Below, one piece after another: positions 8,207-16,355 of a stretch of 20,170 bases of DNA (its first letter is position 1; every line of letters starts with the position of its first letter). The position numbers and the translations under genes were made by a program. This DNA comes from an uncultured Clostridia bacterium (lineage in GTDB: Bacteria > Bacillota > Clostridia > Christensenellales > CAG-917). Location of the stretch: positions 1 through 20,170 of the forward strand of contig CANREO010000007.1 in the NCBI GenBank assembly GCA_947629635.1, written 5' to 3'. Below the pieces are notes generated by a model. It made no database searches, had not been told where the DNA came from, and worked only from the letters and a program-made list of their open reading frames with translations.

Positions 8207-8944
8207 ATGGATAGCTTCAAAAAGTATCTTGCCGAGTTTATCGGCACATGCGTGCTGGTCTTCGTAGCTTGCGGAGTGGCGGTCGTGCTTGGTTGCGATA
8301 CCCCTGCCGGATATGTCGGGACAGCGCTGGCATTCGGGCTTGTTATCGTCGCAATGGCGTACTCAATCGGAAACATTTCCGGGTGTCACATAAATCCCGC
8401 GGTTTCGCTTGCCATGCTTATCAGCAAGAAAATGAGTCTTAAGGATTTCATCGGTTATGTGATTGCGCAAATTTTGGGCGCTATTGTAGGTTGGATCCTT
8501 GTCGGAGTGATGTGCGGTTCATTCATCGAAAAGTCCGCAACGTTCGGTTCGTTTGGACAGAATGTAGCGCAACCCGTACTTGTGGGCGCTTTCGGATCGG
8601 GTGGAGCGCTCGGTATAGCGTTGCTTGTTGAGATAGTGCTTACATTTATATTTATTTTGGCTATTTTGGGCGTCACATCCAAAACGGACAATAAGGCAGT
8701 CGTAGGTGTGGTCATCGGATTGTCGCTCACCTTGGTACACCTCATCGGGATTGGTCTGACGGGCACTTCGGTCAATCCGGCGCGCTCCTTGGGACCGGCG
8801 ATCATGGCTTTGGTGAAAGAAGGCAATACTGCGGCGATAGAACAAATTTGGATCTTTATTATCGGGCCGATGGTCGGCGCGGCGCTTGCGGCGCTCACCT
8901 ACGGTTTTTTGGTAGAAAATAAGAAAAAAGAGCTTGCCGAGTAA
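8207..8944 (+). CDS. aqpZ: Aquaporin, AqpZ-like water channel
   Basis: This 245-residue channel protein has six membrane helices and two half-helix loops bearing the NPA boxes, HINPAVS and SVNPARS. The selectivity filter matches E. coli AqpZ: Phe in LAFGL, His in LVHLIGIG, Thr in GLTGTSVNPAR and the Arg after the second NPA. This predicts a water-selective pore rather than a glycerol facilitator, which would have a wider filter and an Asp after the second box. The ATG at 8207 is chosen because GGAGGG sits just upstream, a promoter lies at 8151-8179, and the family N-terminus (KYLAEFIGT) begins here. The same frame extends upstream to 8078 but runs through the promoter. It is monocistronic, closed by the terminator at 8962-8998. 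Confidence 0.95.
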   Translation: MDSFKKYLAEFIGTCVLVFVACGVAVVLGCDTPAGYVGTALAFGLVIVAMAYSIGNISGCHINPAVSLAMLISKKMSLKDFIGYVIAQILGAIVGWILVGVMCGSFIEKSATFGSFGQNVAQPVLVGAFGSGGALGIALLVEIVLTFIFILAILGVTSKTDNKAVVGVVIGLSLTLVHLIGIGLTGTSVNPARSLGPAIMALVKEGNTAAIEQIWIFIIGPMVGAALAALTYGFLVENKKKELAE

Positions 8945-8961
8945 TAGACGCTTGTAAATTT

Positions 8962-8998
8962 TCAAAAGATAGGGAGCGATCCCTATCTTTTGATTTTT
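8962..8998 (+). terminator. Strong intrinsic terminator after aqpZ
   Basis: TCAAAAGATAGGGA (8962-8975) pairs perfectly over 14 bases with TCCCTATCTTTTGA (8980-8993), with a GCGA loop, followed by TTTTT (8994-8998). It cleanly separates aqpZ from the next operon. Confidence 0.95.
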
Positions 8999-9063
8999 AT
9001 GCGGATCAGGCGAAACCGGTCATGGCAGCCGTAGTTTAAGCAATCGTACAACGACGGCAATTT

Positions 9064-9092
9064 TTGACATTGCGAGGATTATGTGTTATACT
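9064..9092 (+). promoter_or_regulatory. Near-consensus extended -10 promoter of the release-factor-like operon, start on the ATG
   Basis: A perfect TTGACA (9064-9069), 17 bases, then TATACT (9087-9092), preceded by the extended -10 dinucleotide TG (9084-9085, TGtTATACT). A start 7 bases after the -10 falls at 9099, the A of the ATG that homology supports as the translation start. There is no room for a ribosome binding site on such a transcript. Confidence 0.8.
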
Positions 9093-9098
9093 CATTTT

Positions 9099-10100
9099 AT
9101 GTTCGGCGTTTACGGTGATATTGTCGATTCAATAGAAAAGGCCATAGCGGAATTTGACAAAACGGAGGAACTTTTGGAATATCCCGAAGTGCAGGCGGAC
9201 AAGGCGTATTACTTGTCCGTTTTGTCGAAGTACAACATGCTTAAGGCCTTGAAGGACAAACTCGCCGCGCTGAAAAATGCATTAAATGAAGAAGAGGAAC
9301 TTCATTCCCTTTTGCGTGAATGCGGAGGAGAAACTGATAGACGGGCAATATATGACGAAATTTCTTCTTTGAAGAGAGTAGAGTCCGGCCTCGCGTCGGC
9401 GCTTGCGGACGCCGTGGGATGCAAACACGCCGATGAGCGCGCCTATTGCAGATTTAAGATGCGTGAGGGGACGTCGGAGATCGGCGTAAAGTTATATGCG
9501 CAAATAAAAGAGTATCTGCTTGCCCATGGAGCCATTATTAAAGGGGAGCAGATCAAACGCGCAAACGACGATTATATAAATTCGATATCATTTTACGTCG
9601 AGGGTGAGGATGCGTTTGCGCGCCTTATGCCGCTTACGGGCGCGCATAAGGTTTATCTTGCAAACGGAGGCAGCGATGAACTTTGCTTTGCCGCAACTTC
9701 AATTGCCGAAGAAGAAAAGGTTTTGCCGAAAGACTTGAAAATAGATTTGTTCCATTCGAGCGGCGCCGGCGGTCAAAACGTGAATAAGTTGGAAACCGCC
9801 GTTCGCGTCACCCATATTCCGACAGGGCTTTCCGTTGTGTGCCAGGACGAGAGGAGTCAACTTAAAAACAAAACTCGCGCCATACAAACGCTGGAAAAGA
9901 GGTTGGCCGACAGACGATTTGCGGCAGAAAAGGAACGCATAGAGGGGGATATATCCCGACAATTCGGCAAAAAAAATACCCCGATAACTTTTGATATCGC
10001 AACCGCAACGATGACCGATAAACGATTGAATGCTTTCGTACAGTCTCCATTTCCTCTCGTCGATTTTACGTCTTACATAAACGGACTTATGACGCTATGA
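9099..10100 (+). CDS. Divergent class I peptide chain release factor homologue, GGQ kept, codon-reading motifs lost
   Basis: This protein has 333 residues, against about 360 for RF1. Residues 1-110 resemble the RF1/RF2 N-terminal helical (PCRF) domain, with LLEYPEVQADKAYYLSVLSKY. Residues 215-275 are the catalytic domain: DLFHSSGAGGQNVNK (GGQ at 224-226), then VRVTHIPTGLSVVCQDERSQ. The GGQ loop positions the water that releases the peptide from tRNA. In between, the region aligned to the RF1 segment from HRVQRVP to GRIHTSA reads HKVYLANGGSDELCFAAT. The PxT (RF1) and SPF (RF2) motifs are absent, as is the GGxEA block. Stop-codon reading in the usual way is therefore unlikely. The ATG at 9099 matches the RF1 N-terminus; an in-frame ATG at 9081 overlaps the -10 element. 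Its stop overlaps the helicase start (ATGA). A rescue factor analogous to PrfH or ArfB is possible but inferred. Confidence 0.85.
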   Translation: MFGVYGDIVDSIEKAIAEFDKTEELLEYPEVQADKAYYLSVLSKYNMLKALKDKLAALKNALNEEEELHSLLRECGGETDRRAIYDEISSLKRVESGLASALADAVGCKHADERAYCRFKMREGTSEIGVKLYAQIKEYLLAHGAIIKGEQIKRANDDYINSISFYVEGEDAFARLMPLTGAHKVYLANGGSDELCFAATSIAEEEKVLPKDLKIDLFHSSGAGGQNVNKLETAVRVTHIPTGLSVVCQDERSQLKNKTRAIQTLEKRLADRRFAAEKERIEGDISRQFGKKNTPITFDIATATMTDKRLNAFVQSPFPLVDFTSYINGLMTL

Positions 10101-12475
10101 CAAAGTTTGGCATAAACACAAAAAAAATTGCGCTGTCTTCCGTAAACGTTGTTTACAAGACGGAGGGTTTTGTCGCATCTACGCGTAAGATTTTAGCGGT
10201 CGATGATTTTATTTCACGCGTCGCAGAGGGCGTGTTGTCGGCGCGTATGGATTTGCCCGAAGGTTGCTACAGCGCGCAGACAGAGGACGGACGTTATACT
10301 GTTTATTTTTGCAGAAAACGGGTTTTATATGATCAAAACGGAATGATCTTCTATAAGTTTTTGAATGCCCGTGGCGATAAAGGTGGCGTTGACAGACAAC
10401 TTAAAGAGTATCTTTCGGAAAATGATACGCAGCAGATCATATTGCGCGCCGCCGACGATGCGGCAGATGAAGACGATTTGCTCAGGCTGTATCTGGTGAC
10501 CGGCAACGACTCAAATTTAAATTTTCCGCGGCTCAACGAAAACCAGTTGAAAATAGTTGAGACCGAGGACTCCAATATGCTTGTTAGAGGTGTTGCCGGC
10601 AGCGGCAAAACCAACGTATGCATCGAAAAAATAGTATACTGCGCCTGTCGCAATTATCGCGGCAAGGTGTTGTACACAACATTTTCGCGAGGATTGTTGA
10701 ACGAAACTCGCGATAAGGTAAGATCCTTTTTGCAGACTATCCGAGATTTTACGACGTCCTACGAGCAAGGGAATGTATTATTTTTGGACGACGACCATAA
10801 AAGGGCGGTCGAAAACAAGCTGGGCATTCCGTTTTCCGTAGATGACGACGGAAAAATCGTCACGGAACTTAAGAGGGTGGCCGAATTTTTGGAAAATAAA
10901 GTGGACTATCTTTTGATAGAGGATATATACGCGCGATATTTCGAACGTCAACGTGCGGTGGGCGAAAGCGTGTTTTTGGAAGAATATATTCGCAATCAAA
11001 AGAGCTTTAGGCTTTCCGGCGCATTGGAGAAGATTAAAAATATTTCTCCGGAGATCATCTATAAAGAGATATACGGCATGATCTACGGCAAATATGAATT
11101 TGAATCGCCGCAGGAGATGATGAGCAAAGACGAGTATATCGAAGCCAGAAGAGACAGTTTTACGCCGCGCGAGTGCGAGATTATATATTCGATAGCCTTG
11201 GATTATGCCGAATTTTCGAAAAAGCGCGGCTATGTTGACAACAACTATATGAGCCGTCGAATCATGGATTTTATTGCCGAACCCACGTACTCTGTTGGCG
11301 TCATAGACGAGGTGCAGGATTTCACGCAGGTCAATCTTTGCCTAATAAAAAAACTTTGCAGAAAGATGTTCTGCGTGGGAGACGCTTTGCAGATGATCAA
11401 CCCCTCATATTTTAATTTTGGCTATCTTAAGAGGCTTATGTATGGGGACGTCACAGGCGTGAGCGAACTGAAACACAACTATAGGAGCACTCAACGCATA
11501 GAGAGGATCGCCGAAAAGCTTGGCGAGATGAATATAAGCAGATTCGGCACGCACAGCTTTGTTTTGAAAGGCGAAAGCGTCCCATCGCCTCTTACGAGCG
11601 AAGCGGTGTTTGTCAAGGATAACGGCTTTATATCGGCGCTCGGCGATAAGAGCTTTGAAAATTTGACGGTTATAGTAGGATCGCAGTCGAAAAAGGCGAT
11701 CCTCAAAAAAACACTTGGAAAAATCGAAATTCTGACGGTCGCCGAGGCAAAAGGATTGGAGCGCGACGTCGTGGTGCTTGCGGACGTGCTGTCGGACAAC
11801 GCCGAAAAGTGGCGGTATCTTCAGCAGATGTCGCTCAACAGAAAAACCGCGGACGAAAATTCCGTATTCAGATATTATTTCAACCTATTTTATGTCGGAG
11901 TGTCTCGCGCCAGGCAGCATCTTTTCGTGGCGGAATCCGATCATCCGAAGTTTTTCGACAAGCTGTTTGACGAATGCTTTGAAAGGAAAAGCAAGGAGAG
12001 AGCGCTCGCTTCTTTGCGAGAGATCGCAGGCGCTTTGGATATCAACGACGACGAATTTATAGATAGGATAGAGAAATTCTGCTCGTTGGAGCAATATGGA
12101 AACGCTCGACTTGCGGCGGACAGACTTTCGACGGAAGAGTTGCGCAAGCAGAAACTGATTTATATTGACATTCATGAAAAATATTTGCGATACGGCGACT
12201 TGACGAACGCCGGCGTGGAATATTGGCGACAAGGCATGTACTTCGAGGCAAGAGAAATGTTCGAAAAATCGGGCGACGATAAACTAATAACTTTGATGGA
12301 CGCATGTCGAAAGGGCGGCAGTGGCGCGCTCGATTGCGAAACGGTCAGGTTTTATCCGCTTGTCGCGGACAACGACATGGCAAAAAACATAATACTCGAA
12401 ACATTAAACAATGACAGCAAATCAATCGCCGCCTCCTTCGAAGAGGCAAATGCGAGGATGAGGAGAAAACAATGA
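10097..12475 (+). CDS. UvrD/Rep-type superfamily 1 helicase with extra N- and C-terminal regions
   Basis: This is a 792-residue cytoplasmic ATPase. Helicase motifs run in order: Walker A GVAGSGKT (165-172), Walker B DEVQD (404-408), motif III GDALQ (428-432), motif IV NYRST (461-465), motif V AKGLE (551-555) and motif VI VGVSRAR with the arginine finger near 604. All catalytic residues look intact. The first 150 residues are unfamiliar and could be a partner-binding domain. Residues from about 625 to 792 are helical and TPR-like. UvrD-type proteins translocate on single-stranded DNA; some relatives, such as HelD, act on RNA polymerase. This one lacks the long HelD N-terminal coiled coil. It starts within the stop of the release-factor-like gene without a clear ribosome binding site, so translation is probably coupled. 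Its stop overlaps the next gene. Confidence 0.88.
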   Translation: MTKFGINTKKIALSSVNVVYKTEGFVASTRKILAVDDFISRVAEGVLSARMDLPEGCYSAQTEDGRYTVYFCRKRVLYDQNGMIFYKFLNARGDKGGVDRQLKEYLSENDTQQIILRAADDAADEDDLLRLYLVTGNDSNLNFPRLNENQLKIVETEDSNMLVRGVAGSGKTNVCIEKIVYCACRNYRGKVLYTTFSRGLLNETRDKVRSFLQTIRDFTTSYEQGNVLFLDDDHKRAVENKLGIPFSVDDDGKIVTELKRVAEFLENKVDYLLIEDIYARYFERQRAVGESVFLEEYIRNQKSFRLSGALEKIKNISPEIIYKEIYGMIYGKYEFESPQEMMSKDEYIEARRDSFTPRECEIIYSIALDYAEFSKKRGYVDNNYMSRRIMDFIAEPTYSVGVIDEVQDFTQVNLCLIKKLCRKMFCVGDALQMINPSYFNFGYLKRLMYGDVTGVSELKHNYRSTQRIERIAEKLGEMNISRFGTHSFVLKGESVPSPLTSEAVFVKDNGFISALGDKSFENLTVIVGSQSKKAILKKTLGKIEILTVAEAKGLERDVVVLADVLSDNAEKWRYLQQMSLNRKTADENSVFRYYFNLFYVGVSRARQHLFVAESDHPKFFDKLFDECFERKSKERALASLREIAGALDINDDEFIDRIEKFCSLEQYGNARLAADRLSTEELRKQKLIYIDIHEKYLRYGDLTNAGVEYWRQGMYFEAREMFEKSGDDKLITLMDACRKGGSGALDCETVRFYPLVADNDMAKNIILETLNNDSKSIAASFEEANARMRRKQ

Positions 12476-13188
12476 ACGAAAATTCGATACGTGAGTTGAC
12501 CGAAAGCTTTTTAGCTTATCGCAACTTGATTGCGCCTTTGCAGGAAAGTTTGAGCAATGTAAGCAAGACTTACGGAGAGATCCGCGATGATCTGGACGCG
12601 CTTTTGAAAAACACGTCGGGCGACGCCGTAGGGCAGTTGGAGCGAGTGCATGCAGCGCTTGGCGCGCAGGCTAAAAACGGGCAGGAATTGAGCCGTAAAA
12701 TAGAACAGTATGCACAGTCAGGCGAAAAATTTGCGCAGTCCGTGACAGAGTTATCCTCGCTGTTTGCAAATTTGGCGAATAGAATAAACTCGCTCGAAGA
12801 AATAGAAAACGGCGCGCGCGATCAAATAGAGCGTATTGAAGCGATGATAGAGGAAAAAAAGACGTCGTACAACTTGAAAGATTTACAAAAATCGCTTGAC
12901 AGATACAATGTGAATATCGAAAAAATAAGCGATTTCATCAATCGAGATATAGCAAGCGTTATAAAGCAGAACGCAGATAAAATAGAAACCGTACGCAAAG
13001 AAAACGAGGAGTTGAAAACAATCGTTTTACAACAAAAGCAAGACATTTCGGAACTTGCCGCAATGTTTTCGCAGACAACTGCGATCCTGAAGACCGTAGT
13101 CGAAGGCAGCACCGTAAACGAGCAATATTTGTTTGACGTTTTGGATAAGTGGGCGGCCGATAGAAAGATAAAGGCAAAGCAAAAATAA
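12472..13188 (+). CDS. Soluble coiled-coil protein, function unknown
   Basis: This 238-residue protein is predicted to be almost entirely helical, with heptad-like spacing of hydrophobic residues through about 60-190 (for example the IEKISDFINRDIASVIKQN stretch and the following QNADKIETVRKENEELK region). It has no signal peptide, membrane helix or recognisable enzyme motif, and the C-terminus is basic (RKIKAKQK). It begins in the helicase stop codon (ATGA), with AGGAG at 12461-12465 spaced 6 bases away, so it is well translated from the same mRNA. Such proteins often act as rods or adaptors. Here it could link the helicase to the membrane protein that follows, but that is inference. I do not recognise the family. 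Confidence 0.8.
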   Translation: MNENSIRELTESFLAYRNLIAPLQESLSNVSKTYGEIRDDLDALLKNTSGDAVGQLERVHAALGAQAKNGQELSRKIEQYAQSGEKFAQSVTELSSLFANLANRINSLEEIENGARDQIERIEAMIEEKKTSYNLKDLQKSLDRYNVNIEKISDFINRDIASVIKQNADKIETVRKENEELKTIVLQQKQDISELAAMFSQTTAILKTVVEGSTVNEQYLFDVLDKWAADRKIKAKQK

Positions 13189-13203
13189 AGCGACTTAGTG
13201 GAT

Positions 13204-15216
13204 ATGGCGCAGTCATTAGAAGAAAAATTGCTTTCGGCAATAAAAAGAGACGACATAAAAGCGTTTAGGGCAATGGCGGAGACGGATAGGCTCGGCAATT
13301 ATCGCTTGGGCAGATTCCCCGTAGTGTCTCTTCTGTATCTCTACAAGGCCCGAAAAATCCTTTCGTCATACGAGGCAAAATTTTTGAAAATCGTCTCATG
13401 GGAGCCATTGGGAGAGCCTGCCTGCATATCGGAGCTGTTTGCTCGAAAGTCGGGGAAATGTTTGAGGCTCTATTTTGACGAAATCGTGTCCCCTCTAGAG
13501 ATGTTGTTGATTTTGGATAAGACTGCACAGGTGAAAAAATTGTATCGCTATGTGAGGCCTTCCGAAGCCGTCAAAGAAAGACTGAAAAAAATTTATTTTA
13601 TAAAATATTCGCTCAACATCAAATATGAGGGGAAAACGATTGCTTTTAGTCGTCGCCCTCTCAATAGGACGGAAAAGAAGAGGCTGTTTGCTGCAGTTAT
13701 AAGTTGTATTTTGGCGCTCGTCGTTATCGTAGTCGCGCCCGTTACCGCAGTAATGTTAACTCCAAAACCCGTAGAGGGCGAAATAACGCAACTTGCGCAA
13801 ATAGACTTCACATCGCAAAATACGTATACGCTTAAAAACGATATACAAATACCGGAGGATTTTTACGTCAACAGAGTCAATTGCACGATCATCGGCAACG
13901 GACACAAACTCGTCCTCGGCAGAGGAGCAAATCTTGGGAGCCTGATCGGCAAATTTAAAGATATGGAGATCCAAACGGAAGGAAGCGCAGTCTTCGATGT
14001 TTGCACGGATACGGGTGAACTTAAGGATATTACCGTAAACGTCAATGCCGATGTCAGTACTTACAGTAGCGGAGCTTTTGTCGTCAATTACAACTATGGC
14101 AGTATTGACGAGGTGACGGTCAACGTTAAGGGGGATCTCAATGCCAAAGCCGGTACAAACAACTCGGAAGAGTTGGTTTTCGGCGGCATAGCACTTTCAA
14201 ACACTTATATCTCATCGGGTTCTCAGAACGTTTTCGGAAAAATAGAGAATTGCGTCGTCAATTATCAAAATCTTACTCTAAGAGGTGAAACGGGCGCCAA
14301 CGCCGCGTTTGGAGGAATTGTCGGCGTCAACAACGGCATTATTAAAAACTGTAGGACGTCGGGCGACATCACGGCAGATACTTTTGATTTGGCAGGAGTA
14401 TGTTACGCTAACGGTTACCTTTTGACAGGAGTGGTGAACGAAGCAAATTTGGCTCAATCCGCAACGGATGAAGCGTGGACGCCGATTGTGGGTGGGCTTG
14501 TTATAGAAAATGCCTCCATCGTTGAGAATAGCAGAAGTTTAGGCAAAATAGAAGTGACAAGTAATGGCGATGCAATATGCGGCGGCATCAGCGCGCGAAA
14601 CTACGGCGTCAACAGATATTGCGCGATGTCCGGCGACATATCAGTGACCGCCAAAACCGCTTTTGTCGGCGGTATATACGGCAGAAGCGAAGTAAAAGTA
14701 AGCGACACATATTCAGTATATTTGGGCACTGCAGAGGATTGTATATGCAATTGCAGCATAAAACTCTCTCTCGCCGAAGGGTCATCTTGTATCGGAGGTA
14801 TAGGCGGTTATGTGCAAGAGATCGGCATAAACATACGTCAAAAGGTCGATGAGAACGGCAACTATTTGCAAGATGAAGACGGCAAACCCATATATGAAAA
14901 GGAATATTGGGGCGGCGGCGCGACAAGATGCATATTTATGGGCGAGATAAACGGCGCTTATGACTATATCGGCAATATAATAGGGGTGTGCGCCGCAAAT
15001 ATATATAAAAGCAATTCGTTTACGTCAGACGATAAAACATATCTAAATTTCGATGGAAATTATTGTCTTCCCAATGAGCGATCGGCGTTCGGAGCGACGG
15101 TAAATGCAGACGAGACGTTTGAAAGAGTAGAGGGCAAAGGCTTCACTGCGCTCTCTGCCGAGGAAATCATAAAATCGGAACTTTATAATGCCATTCTCGA
15201 AAGAATCGGGGAATGA
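13204..15216 (+). CDS. Single-pass membrane protein: cytoplasmic helical domain plus outer GLUG-like beta-helix
   Basis: This 670-residue protein has three parts. Residues 1-155 are helical, Lys/Arg-rich and probably cytoplasmic, with an opening (LLSAIKRDDIKAFRAMAE) that recalls ankyrin-like repeats. A single membrane helix spans about 161-185, preceded by RTEKKR, which predicts N-in/C-out. The remaining 480 residues are low in charge and rich in Gly, Asn, Val and Ile. They contain degenerate GLUG-type units such as FGGIVGVNNGIIKNC, VGGLVIENASIVENS and CGGISARNYGVNRYC, typical of right-handed beta-helices on cell surfaces. The start is uncertain: ATG at 13204 or GTG at 13198, neither with a good ribosome binding site. 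It lies 15 bases after the coiled-coil gene. There is no LPXTG anchor. A sensor or adhesion role is plausible; the family is unknown to me. Confidence 0.82.
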   Translation: MAQSLEEKLLSAIKRDDIKAFRAMAETDRLGNYRLGRFPVVSLLYLYKARKILSSYEAKFLKIVSWEPLGEPACISELFARKSGKCLRLYFDEIVSPLEMLLILDKTAQVKKLYRYVRPSEAVKERLKKIYFIKYSLNIKYEGKTIAFSRRPLNRTEKKRLFAAVISCILALVVIVVAPVTAVMLTPKPVEGEITQLAQIDFTSQNTYTLKNDIQIPEDFYVNRVNCTIIGNGHKLVLGRGANLGSLIGKFKDMEIQTEGSAVFDVCTDTGELKDITVNVNADVSTYSSGAFVVNYNYGSIDEVTVNVKGDLNAKAGTNNSEELVFGGIALSNTYISSGSQNVFGKIENCVVNYQNLTLRGETGANAAFGGIVGVNNGIIKNCRTSGDITADTFDLAGVCYANGYLLTGVVNEANLAQSATDEAWTPIVGGLVIENASIVENSRSLGKIEVTSNGDAICGGISARNYGVNRYCAMSGDISVTAKTAFVGGIYGRSEVKVSDTYSVYLGTAEDCICNCSIKLSLAEGSSCIGGIGGYVQEIGINIRQKVDENGNYLQDEDGKPIYEKEYWGGGATRCIFMGEINGAYDYIGNIIGVCAANIYKSNSFTSDDKTYLNFDGNYCLPNERSAFGATVNADETFERVEGKGFTALSAEEIIKSELYNAILERIGE

Positions 15217-15353
15217 CATATTAAATTGAAATTAAATAAATAATAGTTTATTTATCTATAAACAATGCTTTAAATACACTTTATGAAGTTTAAGCATAAT
15301 TTACGACAAGGAAAATAAGACGTTTATGCTGAAACTAAATCAGGGAGGATATT

Positions 15354-16157
15354 ATGGGTGAAATAGGGCAATGTCACATTTGTCTTAAAACAGGAAAATT
15401 ATCTGCGGAGCATATCCCACCTCGTTGTTGCGGCAACAAAAAACCCGTGATGATGACTTATGAGTTCGAGTACGAAAGAAACGGTCGTCGGGAAAAAGTA
15501 AGTCAAAACGGCTCTAAATTTTATACGATCTGCGAAAGTTGCAACAATGGCCTGCTTGCAGATTATGACAATGCCTTGGGCTCGCTTTACAACAAAGTAT
15601 ACTGCCATTTCCATAATGGACGTTCGAACGAGCCTTTTGATGTGACTTGCAAAATCAATAAAGTTGCAAGAAGCGTCATCGGTAAATTTCTCGGGCTTTC
15701 CGTCATCGTTGACAAGCTTAGTTTCGAAAATAAATTAAGGGACTATGTGACAGACGGTTCTCAAAAAGGAATTCCGGGCATGCGCCTCACGTTGCGACTT
15801 TATCCGTATGACACATATTTTTTTGCTCGCAACATTTTGCCCATGGGCAAAGAGCATTTTTGCCAACTTATAGATTGCCTCTATTTCGATCCTTTTGCGT
15901 TCATGCTTGTCAAAGATATGCAAACCACAGATGGATTCGAGCGCATACAAAAGGATGATTATCGCTTTATGGATCTATTTGAATTAGCTACCGACAATAT
16001 TGAAGACGAAGTAACGCTTCATTTCGATTTTCACTCGATATATGATAAATTCAGCGGACAACTTTTGCCATATAATTTCCCCGTAAACGCGGCTCTCGTC
16101 TCTGCCATCAGCGGCAGCGGAACCGCCCAACTCGCCTATCCATATGCAAAGGAATAA
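15354..16157 (+). CDS. HNH-like zinc-binding protein
   Basis: This 267-residue protein has an N-terminal treble-clef pattern typical of HNH-family nucleases: CHIC (Cys7, Cys10), the EHIPPR segment with His20, then CESCN (Cys60, Cys63, Asn64). In HNH enzymes the four cysteines bind structural zinc and the histidine near position 20 belongs to the catalytic beta-beta-alpha-metal unit. The remaining 190 residues (helical near 85-115, then mixed) match nothing I recognise and may set specificity. The start ATG has a strong GGGAGG (15343-15348). It is separated from the upstream operon by a 137-base AT-rich gap and marks the beginning of the AT-rich accessory stretch. Whether it cleaves DNA or only binds zinc is undecided. 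Such proteins are common in phage, defence and mobile-element neighbourhoods. Confidence 0.75.
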   Translation: MGEIGQCHICLKTGKLSAEHIPPRCCGNKKPVMMTYEFEYERNGRREKVSQNGSKFYTICESCNNGLLADYDNALGSLYNKVYCHFHNGRSNEPFDVTCKINKVARSVIGKFLGLSVIVDKLSFENKLRDYVTDGSQKGIPGMRLTLRLYPYDTYFFARNILPMGKEHFCQLIDCLYFDPFAFMLVKDMQTTDGFERIQKDDYRFMDLFELATDNIEDEVTLHFDFHSIYDKFSGQLLPYNFPVNAALVSAISGSGTAQLAYPYAKE

Positions 16158-16308
16158 ATGTTTTTGCAAAATGTCAGCTTAATGTTAAGATGTCAAAGGC
16201 TTCATATAATTTTCTATAAACTATTCTATTGGATTACTCTTAAAATTGGTAATTAAGTTTTTCCTCCATAAACTTTTGTTCACGGCATAAAATCAGTCAT
16301 TAAGATCA

Positions 16309-16337
16309 TTGACTCTTTTGACATAAAATGTTAAAAT
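16309..16337 (+). promoter_or_regulatory. Possible promoter of the DUF3800 gene
   Basis: TTGACT (16309-16314), 17 bases, TAAAAT (16332-16337). The predicted start at about 16344 would give a leader of only some 12 bases and fall inside the AAAAAGG ribosome-binding stretch (16341-16347). An overlapping TTGACA at 16318-16323 has only a 14-base spacing to TATAAA. The 198-base gap here is otherwise featureless and AT-rich. Confidence 0.4.
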
Positions 16338-16355
16338 TATAAAAAGGTTTTACTT

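Noticed and set aside
9081..9098. ATG at 9081 as the start of the release-factor-like gene
   Set aside because: GAGG is only 3 bases away, the codons overlap the -10 box of a near-perfect promoter, and RF1 homology begins at 9099. It stays possible if transcription starts further upstream.
9099..10100. Ordinary RF1 (prfA)
   Set aside because: PxT, GRIHTS and GGxEA are all missing although the catalytic domain is well conserved.
10097..12475. HelD, the RNA polymerase recycling helicase
   Set aside because: Size is similar, but the long antiparallel N-terminal coiled coil of HelD is absent, and the neighbours differ.
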